This document shows positions 35,056 to 42,817 of a stretch of 64,000 nucleotides of DNA, piece by piece (the first letter of the stretch is position 1; every line of letters begins with the position of its first letter). The stretch comes from Jonquetella anthropi DSM 22815 (lineage in GTDB: Bacteria; Synergistota; Synergistia; Synergistales; Dethiosulfovibrionaceae), in contig NZ_CM001376.1 of assembly GCF_000237805.1 (NCBI RefSeq), positions 1,168,349-1,232,348 on the forward strand, written 5' to 3'. The notes beneath the pieces were generated by a model that worked only from the letters and a program-made list of their open reading frames with translations, searched no databases and was not told the origin of the DNA. The translations under genes were made by a program, and so were the position numbers.

Positions 35056-35978
35056 GGTCCTAGCCTCCCCTGTTCGATCTGATAGTTGTCCCGTCGTTCA
35101 AACGCCCTAAGCCTTGCGCTTCGAGACTTAGGATTCGATAAAACCTCGTCCTCGCTGGGCGTCAGGCCTCGGCGGGAAACCGGAATCCCCAGCCACTGAC
35201 CTTCCCATTCCCTCATCGCCCACTTGACCAGCCGGTCTTCCAGCGAGTGATAGGTCACCGCCACGAAAACTCCGCCGTCGGCCAACAGGCCGCAGACCTG
35301 AGACAGCAGATCCTCCAGAGCTCCAAGCTCGTCGTTCACCGCAATCCGCAGGGCCTGAAAGACCCGTCTAGCCGGGTGTCCGTTCGCTTTTCGCTGCGCC
35401 GCGGCGGGCATTCCCTCCCGAATCACTTCGACAAGCTGCCCGGTCGTCTCAATCGACGACTGGCCCCGCCGGCGGGCGATGGCCCGGGCAATTGACCGGG
35501 CAAACCGCTCTTCGCCGTAGCGGAAGAAAATCCCCGCCAGCTCGTCTTCGGTCATCTGATTGACCAGTTGGCTCGCCGTCAACCCTTCCGAAGCGTTCAT
35601 CCGCATGTCAAGCGGACCGTCCTCGCGAAAAGAGAACCCTCTCTCGCCTTCGGTGATCTGCAGGTTCGACACTCCCAGATCAACCACGACGCCTGCGGCT
35701 TCCTTTTCGCCGTGACTCGCCATCAGGTCGTTGAGTCGGCGGAAGTTCCCCGGCCATACGGCAAACCGATCAGCCCATCGAGCCAGCCGCTCCTGTGCGA
35801 TGGCACGAGCCTGCCCGTCCTGGTCGATTCCCGCCACCCGGCACTCGGGCCAGCGGCTTAGGAAAGCCTCGCTGTAACCGCCAAGCCCCAGCGTCGCGTC
35901 GACCACCAAACCAACCGGCGGCCGAGGGAACGAGTCCATGACCTCCTGAAGCATGACGGGGCGGTGTTCAAACGCCAA
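35043..35978 (-). CDS. rsmH: 16S rRNA m4C1402 methyltransferase RsmH
   Basis: A 311-residue SAM-dependent methyltransferase (old name MraW). HRPVMLQEVMD is at residues 5-15, SAM motif DATLGLGGYSEAFL near 28-41, VVVDLGVSNLQI near 98-109, GFSFREDGPLDMRM near 115-128, and the C-terminal TYHSLEDRLVKW. It overlaps mraZ by 11 nt, as in many dcw clusters. Confidence 0.97.
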   Translation of the reverse strand: MAFEHRPVMLQEVMDSFPRPPVGLVVDATLGLGGYSEAFLSRWPECRVAGIDQDGQARAIAQERLARWADRFAVWPGNFRRLNDLMASHGEKEAAGVVVDLGVSNLQITEGERGFSFREDGPLDMRMNASEGLTASQLVNQMTEDELAGIFFRYGEERFARSIARAIARRRGQSSIETTGQLVEVIREGMPAAAQRKANGHPARRVFQALRIAVNDELGALEDLLSQVCGLLADGGVFVAVTYHSLEDRLVKWAMREWEGQWLGIPVSRRGLTPSEDEVLSNPKSRSARLRAFERRDNYQIEQGRLGPWRR

Positions 35979-36399
35979 AGTCCCCGACCCCTTCAGCCAA
36001 GCTTTCGAAGTCTTTCAGGATATCGTCCCGGCCGGCGTTCCAGCGCTCGCTGTTCCACAGCTCCACGTGATCGCTGACACCGACGATCGTGACCTGCTCT
36101 CCTAATCCGGCGTAGTCCTTGAGGAAAGCTCCCACCAAAATGCGTCCCGCGCCGTCTACCGGCAGTTCGTCTGCCGAGCCGAGCACGACCCGCATAAAGC
36201 GCCGAGCGCTTTCCTTGGCAAACGGCAGCGTCTGCAGTTTTGCCAAGTACTTCTCCCACCCGTCGGTGGAATACACGGCGACGCACCGATCCAGTCCTAC
36301 AGTGCATACCACTGTAGAACCCAGTTCAGATCTGAATTTGGCCGGAAGGACGAGCCGTCCCTTGCTGTCCAGTCGGTGCTCACACGTGCCCATCAACAT
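35968..36399 (-). CDS. mraZ: Transcriptional regulator MraZ
   Basis: A 143-residue protein with two SpoVT-AbrB-like halves. Each has a DxxxR motif: DSKGRLVLPAKFR near residues 12-24 and DGAGRILVGAFLKDYAG near 88-104. MraZ binds direct repeats in front of the dcw operon and represses it. Start chosen at ATG 36399 after AAGTGGGTG; another ATG two codons later is possible. The longer GTG at 36414 lies in the operator itself. Confidence 0.95.
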   Translation of the reverse strand: MLMGTCEHRLDSKGRLVLPAKFRSELGSTVVCTVGLDRCVAVYSTDGWEKYLAKLQTLPFAKESARRFMRVVLGSADELPVDGAGRILVGAFLKDYAGLGEQVTIVGVSDHVELWNSERWNAGRDDILKDFESLAEGVGDFGV

Positions 36400-36404
36400 G
36401 GTAA

Positions 36405-36434
36405 ATTCACCCACTTAATGACACTTTATCCCAC
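36405..36434 (-). promoter_or_regulatory. Probable MraZ operator: three 10-bp direct repeats
   Basis: Minus strand reads GTGGGATAAA, GTGTCATTAA, GTGGGTGAAT in tandem with a 10-bp period; the outer two share GTGGG and the middle is degenerate. This matches the TGGGN-N5 repeat arrangement known for MraZ boxes. It lies between the predicted start site and mraZ. Confidence 0.7.
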
Positions 36435-36443
36435 GTAGCGTTA

Positions 36444-36472
36444 ACATTAACCTTTTTCTGCCTTCCGGTCAA
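36444..36472 (-). promoter_or_regulatory. Promoter of the dcw cluster
   Basis: TTGACC (36467-36472), 17-bp spacer, TAATGT (36444-36449). Transcription would start near 36437, at the edge of the MraZ repeats, which fits repression by MraZ. Confidence 0.65.
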
Positions 36473-36637
36473 GGGGGAGAAAAAAATATCTTCCTGAGCT
36501 TGAATCATCAGCTCTTCGCCGTTTATGAAACGAATCCGAAAACGCGGGAAGATACTTCACATTTAGAATTCTTGTTGACAGATTTGTCCATCTATATGAA
36601 GCTGTTTGTTATCAAAAAATCCAATCCCGCTTCAAAA

Positions 36638-36671
36638 ACAAAAAAACGACAGCCCCACCGCGGGCTGTCGT
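36638..36671 (-). terminator. Terminator, probably of rnpB
   Basis: Perfect 10-bp stem ACGACAGCCC/GGGCTGTCGT with T run on the minus strand (plus-strand AAAAAA before it). It lies 65 nt beyond the rnpB 3' end. The AT-rich stretch 36473-36637 between it and the dcw promoter shows nothing else recognisable. Confidence 0.85.
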
Positions 36672-36735
36672 ATCTAATATTCATAATAGAGAAAAAACTA
36701 TTTACTTTTTTGAAACCGATTAAAAAAGGGGAATC

Positions 36736-37087
36736 CAGTGGTCCATAAGCCGGGTTCTGTCGTGGGAAGTCATTTCTCTAGGAGCCGATTTGCACCGGCC
36801 CTCAAGCGACCATACCCGGAGGTCAGCGGGCAGCCTCAACCCTCCCTATTTGATCTTGCTCCAGACGGGGTTTGCCTAGCACGTTCGTCGCCGAACGCCC
36901 GGTGGGCTCTTACCCCACCCTTTCACCCTTACCGCTGCGGGGACCGCAGGCGGCGGTCTGCTCTCTGTGGCACTATCCTGTGGATCGCTCCAACTGGACG
37001 TTATCCAGCGTCTTGCCCTGTGGAGCCCGGACTTTCCTCTCCCCTGCCCGGCAAAGCCCGGCAGGGCGGCGACTTCCTGTACCGCTG
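36736..37087 (-). ncRNA. rnpB: RNase P RNA, bacterial type A
   Basis: Catalytic RNA of RNase P, which matures tRNA 5' ends. The minus strand has the universal 5' segment GAGGAAAGTCCGGGCTCC (about 37045-37024) and the 3' segment ACAGAACCCGGCTTA (about 36762-36748). These two form the P4 core. P1 can be drawn from CAGCGGTACA (37087-37078) with TGGACCACTG (36745-36736), two mismatches. Length about 352 nt fits. All frames called across this region are spurious. Ends are accurate to a few nucleotides. Confidence 0.95.
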
Positions 37088-37101
37088 AATTCCCGTCCGT
37101 C

Positions 37102-37110
37102 AGTATATCA
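37102..37110 (-). promoter_or_regulatory. Extended -10 promoter of rnpB
   Basis: Minus strand TGATATACT: TATACT at 37102-37107 with an upstream TG. It would start transcription about at the RNA 5' end. Confidence 0.55.
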
Positions 37111-37140
37111 CACCTTGTTTTTCAACAACCTATAGCCACA

Positions 37141-37175
37141 AAGAAGGCCCCGGGAAGAATTGTCTTCCCGGGGCC
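37141..37175 (-). terminator. Terminator of glyA
   Basis: 13-bp perfect stem GGCCCCGGGAAGA/TCTTCCCGGGGCC, tetraloop, minus-strand tail TTCTTTG; 22 bp after the glyA stop. Confidence 0.9.
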
Positions 37176-37197
37176 GGATGTCTTTATTTCCTCAGAC

Positions 37198-38457
37198 TTA
37201 GTACAGTCCAGGGTACAGCGGCTTAGCATTGCAGAGCTCGTTGATTTCGCCCCGAACCTGCTGATGAACTTTCGCGTCGTCGATGTGGCCCACGACCCGG
37301 TCAATCCAGTCGGCGATCTGGTCCATCTCGCTGAAGCCGAAGCCGCGGGTGGTCACGGCGGGGGTTCCGATACGAAGTCCGCTGGTGATCATCGGGCTGA
37401 GAGTCTCAAACGGGACGGTGTTCTTGTTGGCGGTGATGCCGGCTTCGTCCAGAGCGAGCTGAGCCTGTTTGCCGGTGACGCCCTTATTGGTCAGGTTGAT
37501 CAGCATCAGGTGGTTGTCCGTTCCGCCGGAAACGAGGTGGAAGCCTCTTTCCATCAGTTTTTCGGCCAGCCGCGCGGCGTTGGCCACGATCCGCTTCTGG
37601 TAGTCGGCAAACTCAGGCTTCAGCGCCTCGCCAAAGGCGACCGCCTTGGCCGCGATGATGTGCATCAGCGGGCCGCCCTGCATGCCAGGGAAGATGGCGC
37701 TGTCAATTTTCTTCGCCCACTCTTCCTTGCACATGATCATGCCGCCGCGAGGGCCGCGCAGCGTCTTGTGGGTCGTGGTGGTGACGAAATCGCACCACGG
37801 CACAGGATCCTTGTGGAGGTGAGCCGCCACGAGCCCGGCGATGTGGGCGATGTCGAACATCAAAACCGCGCCGACTTTGTCCGCGATGGCCCGGAACTTC
37901 TCCGCGTCGATGACGCGCGGGTACGCGGACGCGCCGCAGATGATCATCTTGGGTTTGTGCTGGAGCGCCAGCCGCTCTAATTCGTCAAAGTCAATCTGCT
38001 CCGTCTTCTTGTTAACGCCGTAGGGAACGATGTTGTACAGTTTCCCGGAGAAGTTGACCGGTGAACCGTGGGTCAAGTGCCCGCCGTCGGTCAGGTTCAT
38101 GGCAAGCACGGTGTCGCCGGGCTTGACGGCGGCAAAATAGCACGCCATATTCGCTTGGCTGCCGGCGTGGGGCTGAACGTTGACGTGATCGCAGCCAAAC
38201 AGTTTCCTGGCCCGCTCGCGAGCCAGCTCTTCGGCCTTGTCGACCACTTCACAGCCGCCGTAGTACCGCTTTCCCGGGTACCCTTCGGCGTATTTGTTCG
38301 TCAGCACCGACCCCATGGCGGCCATCACAGCCCGAGAAGTGAAATTCTCCGACGCGATCAGTTCAATCTGATCGTTCTGACGGCGGTACTCCTCGACGAT
38401 AATATCGGCGATCTCTGGATCAACTGAACGCAACAGCGAGTCTGCACAATTGCTCAC
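37198..38457 (-). CDS. glyA: Serine hydroxymethyltransferase
   Basis: A 419-residue PLP enzyme converting serine + tetrahydrofolate to glycine + methylene-THF. [20 protein letters not shown] is near residues 30-49, [11 protein letters not shown] near 60-70, PLP-lysine motif [15 protein letters not shown] near 225-239. Start chosen at GTG 38457 behind AAAGGTGGAG; the longer frame to 38577 covers promoter DNA. It is monocistronic. Together with folD and grdA in this window it points to active serine/glycine one-carbon metabolism. Confidence 0.98.
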   Translation of the reverse strand: MSNCADSLLRSVDPEIADIIVEEYRRQNDQIELIASENFTSRAVMAAMGSVLTNKYAEGYPGKRYYGGCEVVDKAEELARERARKLFGCDHVNVQPHAGSQANMACYFAAVKPGDTVLAMNLTDGGHLTHGSPVNFSGKLYNIVPYGVNKKTEQIDFDELERLALQHKPKMIICGASAYPRVIDAEKFRAIADKVGAVLMFDIAHIAGLVAAHLHKDPVPWCDFVTTTTHKTLRGPRGGMIMCKEEWAKKIDSAIFPGMQGGPLMHIIAAKAVAFGEALKPEFADYQKRIVANAARLAEKLMERGFHLVSGGTDNHLMLINLTNKGVTGKQAQLALDEAGITANKNTVPFETLSPMITSGLRIGTPAVTTRGFGFSEMDQIADWIDRVVGHIDDAKVHQQVRGEINELCNAKPLYPGLY

Positions 38458-38497
38458 GACAACTCCACCTTTCCGAGGACCGATTTTTTGCTTTTTT

Positions 38498-38506
38498 ATT
38501 ATAGCA
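38498..38506 (-). promoter_or_regulatory. Extended -10 promoter of glyA
   Basis: Minus strand TGCTATAAT, a perfect -10 (38498-38503) with extended TG; no good -35. About 40 nt of leader. Confidence 0.6.
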
Positions 38507-38558
38507 AAAGTTGTCCCTTTTGCGGATAAAATGCGTTCTTTTTTGCAAACCCTTTCGC

Positions 38559-38587
38559 TTGACAGCTTACGAAACAAAAGTCATACT
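38559..38587 (+). promoter_or_regulatory. Promoter of the opp operon
   Basis: Perfect TTGACA (38559-38564), 17-bp spacer, CATACT (38582-38587). Predicted start near 38594, leaving a leader of about 215 nt before oppB. Confidence 0.6.
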
Positions 38588-38616
38588 AAACACAGTTCAT
38601 ACGTATTTTTGATTAG

Positions 38617-38808
38617 CCTGATCCGAAGGCTTGCGCCGCCTTTGGCACAGGGACCCTACAAACGAATGGAGCTGATGAGAGCAGCTGAAAGAACGCTTTT
38701 GACGTCCCGAGGTCGGGACTGATGAGGCGTTCTTCTTGTGGGGACGTTTCACCCAGCGTCCGGCTTGGGCCGGCGGAGCGAGGGCTTCGGCTCTTTGGAG
38801 GGGGAAGA
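38617..38808 (+). promoter_or_regulatory. Highly structured 5' leader of the opp operon (unrecognised class)
   Basis: Hairpins by eye: CCTG-CCGAAGGC/GCCTTTGG-CAGG (38617-38651); AGCTG/CAGCT (38670-38686); AGAACGC/GCGTTCT enclosing GTCCCGA/TCGGGAC (38690-38733), followed by TTCTTG; then GGACG/CGTCC and CCGGC/GCCGG nearer the RBS. No T-box (no GGGTGGNACCGCG) or common riboswitch consensus was recognised. No protein is convincingly encoded. Confidence 0.5.
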
Positions 38809-39738
38809 ATGGGAAAATACATCTTTCAACGCATATGGACCAGTCTCGTCACGCTTCTGGTCGTCATCACCCTGACGTTTTTCATGATGCGGGCAATTCC
38901 CGGCGGACCGTTCACCGACGAAAAGGGGATTCCGCCTCAGATTCTCGCCAAGATGATGGATCGGTATCGGCTCAACGATCCTCTGATCTCCCAGTACAGC
39001 CGTTATCTGTTCGACGTGCTGAAGTGTGACCTCGGTCCTTCGTACCGATACGAAGGCATGACAGTAAACCAGCTGATCGCTGACAGTTTCCCCGTGTCGC
39101 TGGCGGTTGGGTCTCTGGCCTTGGCGCTATCGCTGGCCATTGGGATTCCAACCGGCATCTTAAGCGCCCTGCGGCGCGGCAAGTGGCAGGACCGAGTCGC
39201 AATGGTCATCGCTACTCTGGGGATTACGATACCAAACTACGTTATCGCGACGATATTCGTTTACGTCTTCGCCTACCGTCTGGGCTGGGTAACTGTCGGC
39301 TTCTGGCAGGGGTTTTCCACGTCCATTCTGCCGGCGATCACGCTAGCTGGCTACCCGATGGCGTTTATCTCCCGGCTGACCAGAAGCAGCATGCTTGAAG
39401 TCATCCAGCAGGATTACATTCGGACCGCCTACTCAAAGGGACTGAAGGAACGGACTGTGGTCTACATCCACGGGCTCCGCAACGCGGTCATTCCCGTGCT
39501 GACCTATTTGGGACCTTTGGCGGCGGGCATTCTCACCGGCAGTTTCGTCGTCGAGCAGATTTACAGTCTTCCGGGACTGGGAACGTTCTTTGTGACCAGC
39601 ATTCAGAATCGGGACTACACCACCGTTATGGGCGTGACGATTTTCTACAGCGCCCTGCTCATCTTCCTCAACTTGGCCGTGGACGTGTGCTTGGGATTCG
39701 TCGATCCGCGGATCAAGCTGGACAACAAAACCCATTGA
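38809..39738 (+). CDS. oppB: Oligopeptide/dipeptide ABC transporter permease (OppB/DppB)
   Basis: A 309-residue inner-membrane permease with six helices; family N-terminus (YIFQRIWTSLVTLLVVITLTF). The EAA-type cytosolic loop is YIRTAYSKGLKERTVVYIHGLRN near residues 201-223, which contacts the ATPases. The C-terminus LPGLGTFFVTSIQNRDY is typical. Start chosen at ATG 38809 behind TTGGAGGGGG; the frame to 38722 covers leader hairpins. First gene of oppBCDFA. Confidence 0.95.
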   Translation: MGKYIFQRIWTSLVTLLVVITLTFFMMRAIPGGPFTDEKGIPPQILAKMMDRYRLNDPLISQYSRYLFDVLKCDLGPSYRYEGMTVNQLIADSFPVSLAVGSLALALSLAIGIPTGILSALRRGKWQDRVAMVIATLGITIPNYVIATIFVYVFAYRLGWVTVGFWQGFSTSILPAITLAGYPMAFISRLTRSSMLEVIQQDYIRTAYSKGLKERTVVYIHGLRNAVIPVLTYLGPLAAGILTGSFVVEQIYSLPGLGTFFVTSIQNRDYTTVMGVTIFYSALLIFLNLAVDVCLGFVDPRIKLDNKTH

Positions 39739-39748
39739 GGAGGCAGGC

Positions 39749-40717
39749 ATGATGAAGCAGACTTTTCCATCGACACTGTCCCCTCTGTTTCCCCAGTCCA
39801 TTCCTTGGGATGACCCGGACCTGTACCGGACTGTAGACAAAGAGGAGCGTTCCCAGTCCGAGTTCGTTCGCCCGTCCATCAGCTACTGGAAGGACGCTTG
39901 GCAGCGCTTGTACCACGATAAACTGGCTATCGCCGGGCTGATCGTTGTCTTGGCGGTCTCCCTTTTGGCGATCTTCGGCCCCATGTGCTCCGAGTGGACC
40001 TACGACGCGCAGGACTTTCTGGCGGCCAACGAGCCGCCGTCGTGGGAGCACCTATTCGGCACCGATATGTTCGGCCGGGATATTTACATCCGCGTCCTGT
40101 ACGGTGCCCGCATTTCCTTGGCGGTCGGTTTTGTCGCCAGTTTCATTAACCTGACGATCGGCGTCATCTACGGCGGCATCGCCGGGTTCGTCGGCGGCCA
40201 AATGGACAACCTGATGATGAGAATCGTGGACATCATTTACAGTATCCCGATGATCATTTACGTTATCCTGCTGATGGTCGTCATCGGTCCGGGGCTAAAG
40301 AGCATTTTCATCACGCTGGGCATCGCTTATTGGGCGTCAATGGCCCGTATCGTCCGAAGCGAGATCATGCGCCTCCGCAACGAAGAGTTCGTGCTGGCCG
40401 CCCGCGTGGTCGGAGCCTCTCCGCGGCGAATGTTGCTTCGGCACCTGATCCCCAACGCGATGGGGCCGATTCTCGTCACGTTGACGCTGTCGATCCCGTC
40501 GGCTATTTTCACCGAGGCGTTCTTGAGCTTCGTCGGCTTGGGCGTCAGCGCGCCGATGGCCAGCTGGGGCGTGATGAGCAACGACGCGTTAGGCACTTTG
40601 GCAATTTATCCTTGGCAGCTGTTCTTCCCTGCGGCGGCCATTTCGATCACCATCCTGGGATTCAACTTCCTCGGCGACGGGCTTCGGGACGCTCTCGACC
40701 CGCGGCTGCGCAAGTAA
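39749..40717 (+). CDS. oppC: Oligopeptide/dipeptide ABC transporter permease (OppC/DppC)
   Basis: A 322-residue partner permease with an N-terminal cytosolic extension (about residues 1-60), OppC N-domain, six helices and the EAA loop EFVLAARVVGASPRRMLLRHLIPN near residues 212-235. FGTDMFGRDIYIRVLYGARISL is the family signature. It lies 10 bp after oppB. Confidence 0.95.
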   Translation: MMKQTFPSTLSPLFPQSIPWDDPDLYRTVDKEERSQSEFVRPSISYWKDAWQRLYHDKLAIAGLIVVLAVSLLAIFGPMCSEWTYDAQDFLAANEPPSWEHLFGTDMFGRDIYIRVLYGARISLAVGFVASFINLTIGVIYGGIAGFVGGQMDNLMMRIVDIIYSIPMIIYVILLMVVIGPGLKSIFITLGIAYWASMARIVRSEIMRLRNEEFVLAARVVGASPRRMLLRHLIPNAMGPILVTLTLSIPSAIFTEAFLSFVGLGVSAPMASWGVMSNDALGTLAIYPWQLFFPAAAISITILGFNFLGDGLRDALDPRLRK

Positions 40718-40730
40718 GGGGGCGCGGACG

Positions 40731-41762
40731 ATGAGCGAACTTTCTCGGAAAGAGCGTCTTGCACTCGCCGAAGACCTTCTGGTCGTCGACGACCTGCACA
40801 CATCGTTTTTTACGCCAGTCGGCGAGGTCAAGGCGGTCGGCGGCGTGTCGTTCAACCTCAAGCGCGGCGAAGTCTTAGGCATTGTTGGTGAGTCGGGCAG
40901 CGGCAAGAGCGTCACGATGCTGTCGGTGCTCCACCTGTTGGGAACGTCGGGCAAAGTCGTCTCCGGCTCGCTGAAGTTCCAAGGGCAGGAACTGACCGAG
41001 CTGACCACGTCGCAGCTGACGGATATTCGGGGCAACAAGATCTCGATGATATTCCAAGACCCGATGACCAGCCTGAACCCGGTTCTGACCGTCGGGTATC
41101 AGCTCTGCGAGCCGCTCAAACGGCACAGACACCTGTCAGACGAAGAAGCAACCCGTCAGGCCGTGTCCATGCTGCGGCGGGTCGGCATCGAGCCGGCGGA
41201 GCAGCGGATCAAGCAGTACCCTCACGAGTTCTCCGGCGGTCAGCGTCAGCGCATCATGATCGCCATGTCGCTGGTGTGCCATCCTGAGCTTCTCATCGCC
41301 GACGAGCCGACGACGGCCCTCGACGTGACGGTTCAGGCTCAGATCTTGGAGCTGATGAAGGACCTGCAAGATCAGTTCGGCACCTCAATCATCTTGATCA
41401 CCCACGACTTGGGCGTCATTGCCGGCATGGCCGACCGGGTAGTCGTCATGTACGGCGGCCGCATCATGGAAGAGGGATCCCGACAGGATATTTTCTACCG
41501 GCCGGCTCACCCGTACACGAAAGGGCTGCTTCAGTCGGTGCCGAACCCGGAGTCGCTGGTAAAAACGCGGCTGATTCCTATCGAAGGCCAACCGCCTGAC
41601 CTGCTGAACCCGCCGGCCGGCTGCCGGTACGCGCCCCGTTGCCCTCTGGCGAAGGGAATATGCCTGAACTATCCGCCTCGGGAAACTGTGGTCGGCGAGG
41701 GACACCGCACTTCCTGCTGGCTGGTTGACGAAGAATTTGCGGCGAAGGGGGGGAACCGCTGA
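40731..41762 (+). CDS. oppD: Peptide ABC transporter ATP-binding protein (OppD/DppD)
   Basis: A 343-residue ATPase. Walker A GESGSGKS is near residues 52-59, signature FSGGQRQR near 166-173, Walker B LLIADEPTTALD near 186-197, and H-loop ITHDLG. The C-terminal OppD/F domain has CRYAPRCPLAKGIC, with cysteines usually ligating an Fe-S cluster or metal in this family. It overlaps oppF by 1 nt (TGATG). Confidence 0.95.
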   Translation: MSELSRKERLALAEDLLVVDDLHTSFFTPVGEVKAVGGVSFNLKRGEVLGIVGESGSGKSVTMLSVLHLLGTSGKVVSGSLKFQGQELTELTTSQLTDIRGNKISMIFQDPMTSLNPVLTVGYQLCEPLKRHRHLSDEEATRQAVSMLRRVGIEPAEQRIKQYPHEFSGGQRQRIMIAMSLVCHPELLIADEPTTALDVTVQAQILELMKDLQDQFGTSIILITHDLGVIAGMADRVVVMYGGRIMEEGSRQDIFYRPAHPYTKGLLQSVPNPESLVKTRLIPIEGQPPDLLNPPAGCRYAPRCPLAKGICLNYPPRETVVGEGHRTSCWLVDEEFAAKGGNR

Positions 41763-42724
41763 TGGCCGTTTCCTATGACGCTGCACCCCTTGTCCGTATC
41801 GAGCACCTGAAGAAGTACTTCCACGTGTCCCGCGGCACGGTCAAGTCGGTTGACGACGTTTCGTTCGACATTTGGCCCGGGGAGACGCTTGGGCTTGTCG
41901 GCGAGTCGGGCTGCGGCAAGACGACCACCGGCCGGACCATCGTCCGGCTCTACGAGCCCACCGAGGGGAAGATCCTGTTCGAGGGCCAAGACCTGGCTTC
42001 CATGAACCAAAGAAGCCTGCTGCCGTGGCGCAAGAAGATCCAGATGATCTTCCAAGACCCGTACGCGTCCCTGAACCCGCGCATGACCGTCGGCGACATC
42101 GTGAAGGAGCCGATGATCATTCATGGTTTTCCCAAGGACGAGTGGAGCGACCGGGTCCGCCACCTGCTGAGAACGGTGGGGCTGAACAGCGAGCACGCCA
42201 ACAGGTACCCTCACGAGTTCTCAGGCGGCCAGCGCCAGAGAATCGGCATTGCCAGAAGTCTGGCAGTCGAGCCTGAGTTCATCATCTGCGATGAGCCGAT
42301 TTCCGCTCTGGACGTGTCGATTCAGGCACAGATCGTCAACACCCTTGAGGACCTGCAGAAGGAACTGCAGCTCACCTACCTGTTCATCGCCCACGACCTG
42401 TCGATGGTCAAGCACATTTCCGACCGAATCGCCGTCATGTACTTGGGCGCCATCGTCGAGCTGGCAGAAAGCAACGAGTTGTACACCAACCCGCTTCACC
42501 CCTACACCCGGTCTCTGCTGTCGGCGATTCCAGTGCCGGATCCTGACAAGTCGGACGCCCGCAAGAGGATTATCCTGCAGGGCGAAATTCCCAGTCCTCT
42601 GAACCCTCCGTCCGGCTGCAAGTTCCACACCCGCTGCCCGCATGCCACCGAGCGGTGTTCTGTTGAAACCCCGGCGTTCGTCGATCGGGGCGGCGGACAC
42701 TTCAGCGCGTGCCACAACATGTAG
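41762..42724 (+). CDS. oppF: Peptide ABC transporter ATP-binding protein (OppF/DppF)
   Basis: A 320-residue second ATPase. Walker A GESGCGKT is near residues 48-55, signature FSGGQRQR near 153-160, Walker B FIICDEPISALD near 173-184, and H-loop IAHDLS. The C-terminal CKFHTRCPHATERC is the family Cys motif. It completes the OppBCDF translocator. The 93-bp gap to the binding protein gene holds a GC-rich inverted repeat (CGGCCG/CGGCCG near 42731-42752) that may tune relative expression. Confidence 0.95.
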   Translation: MAVSYDAAPLVRIEHLKKYFHVSRGTVKSVDDVSFDIWPGETLGLVGESGCGKTTTGRTIVRLYEPTEGKILFEGQDLASMNQRSLLPWRKKIQMIFQDPYASLNPRMTVGDIVKEPMIIHGFPKDEWSDRVRHLLRTVGLNSEHANRYPHEFSGGQRQRIGIARSLAVEPEFIICDEPISALDVSIQAQIVNTLEDLQKELQLTYLFIAHDLSMVKHISDRIAVMYLGAIVELAESNELYTNPLHPYTRSLLSAIPVPDPDKSDARKRIILQGEIPSPLNPPSGCKFHTRCPHATERCSVETPAFVDRGGGHFSACHNM

Positions 42725-42817
42725 GCTTCACCGGCCGTCCGACCGGCGGCCGTGCGTCCCATAGGTAGAACCTAGGCGCTTCACGAATCGGGAATTCTCA
42801 AAAGGAGGAACAGATTC

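Noticed and set aside
36500-36748. 82-codon plus-strand frame
   Set aside because: AT-rich intergenic DNA containing a terminator hairpin and the rnpB 3' end; no RBS.
36738-37980. Several plus-strand frames across 36.7-38.0 kb
   Set aside because: They cover the RNase P RNA gene and the antisense of glyA.
38672-38690. Hammerhead-like core (CTGATGA ... GAAA) in the opp leader
   Set aside because: Only 8 nt separate the two conserved boxes, leaving no stem II, and no cleavable NUH stem arrangement was found.
38594-38808. T-box riboswitch in the opp leader
   Set aside because: The conserved T-box sequence and antiterminator bulge are absent.
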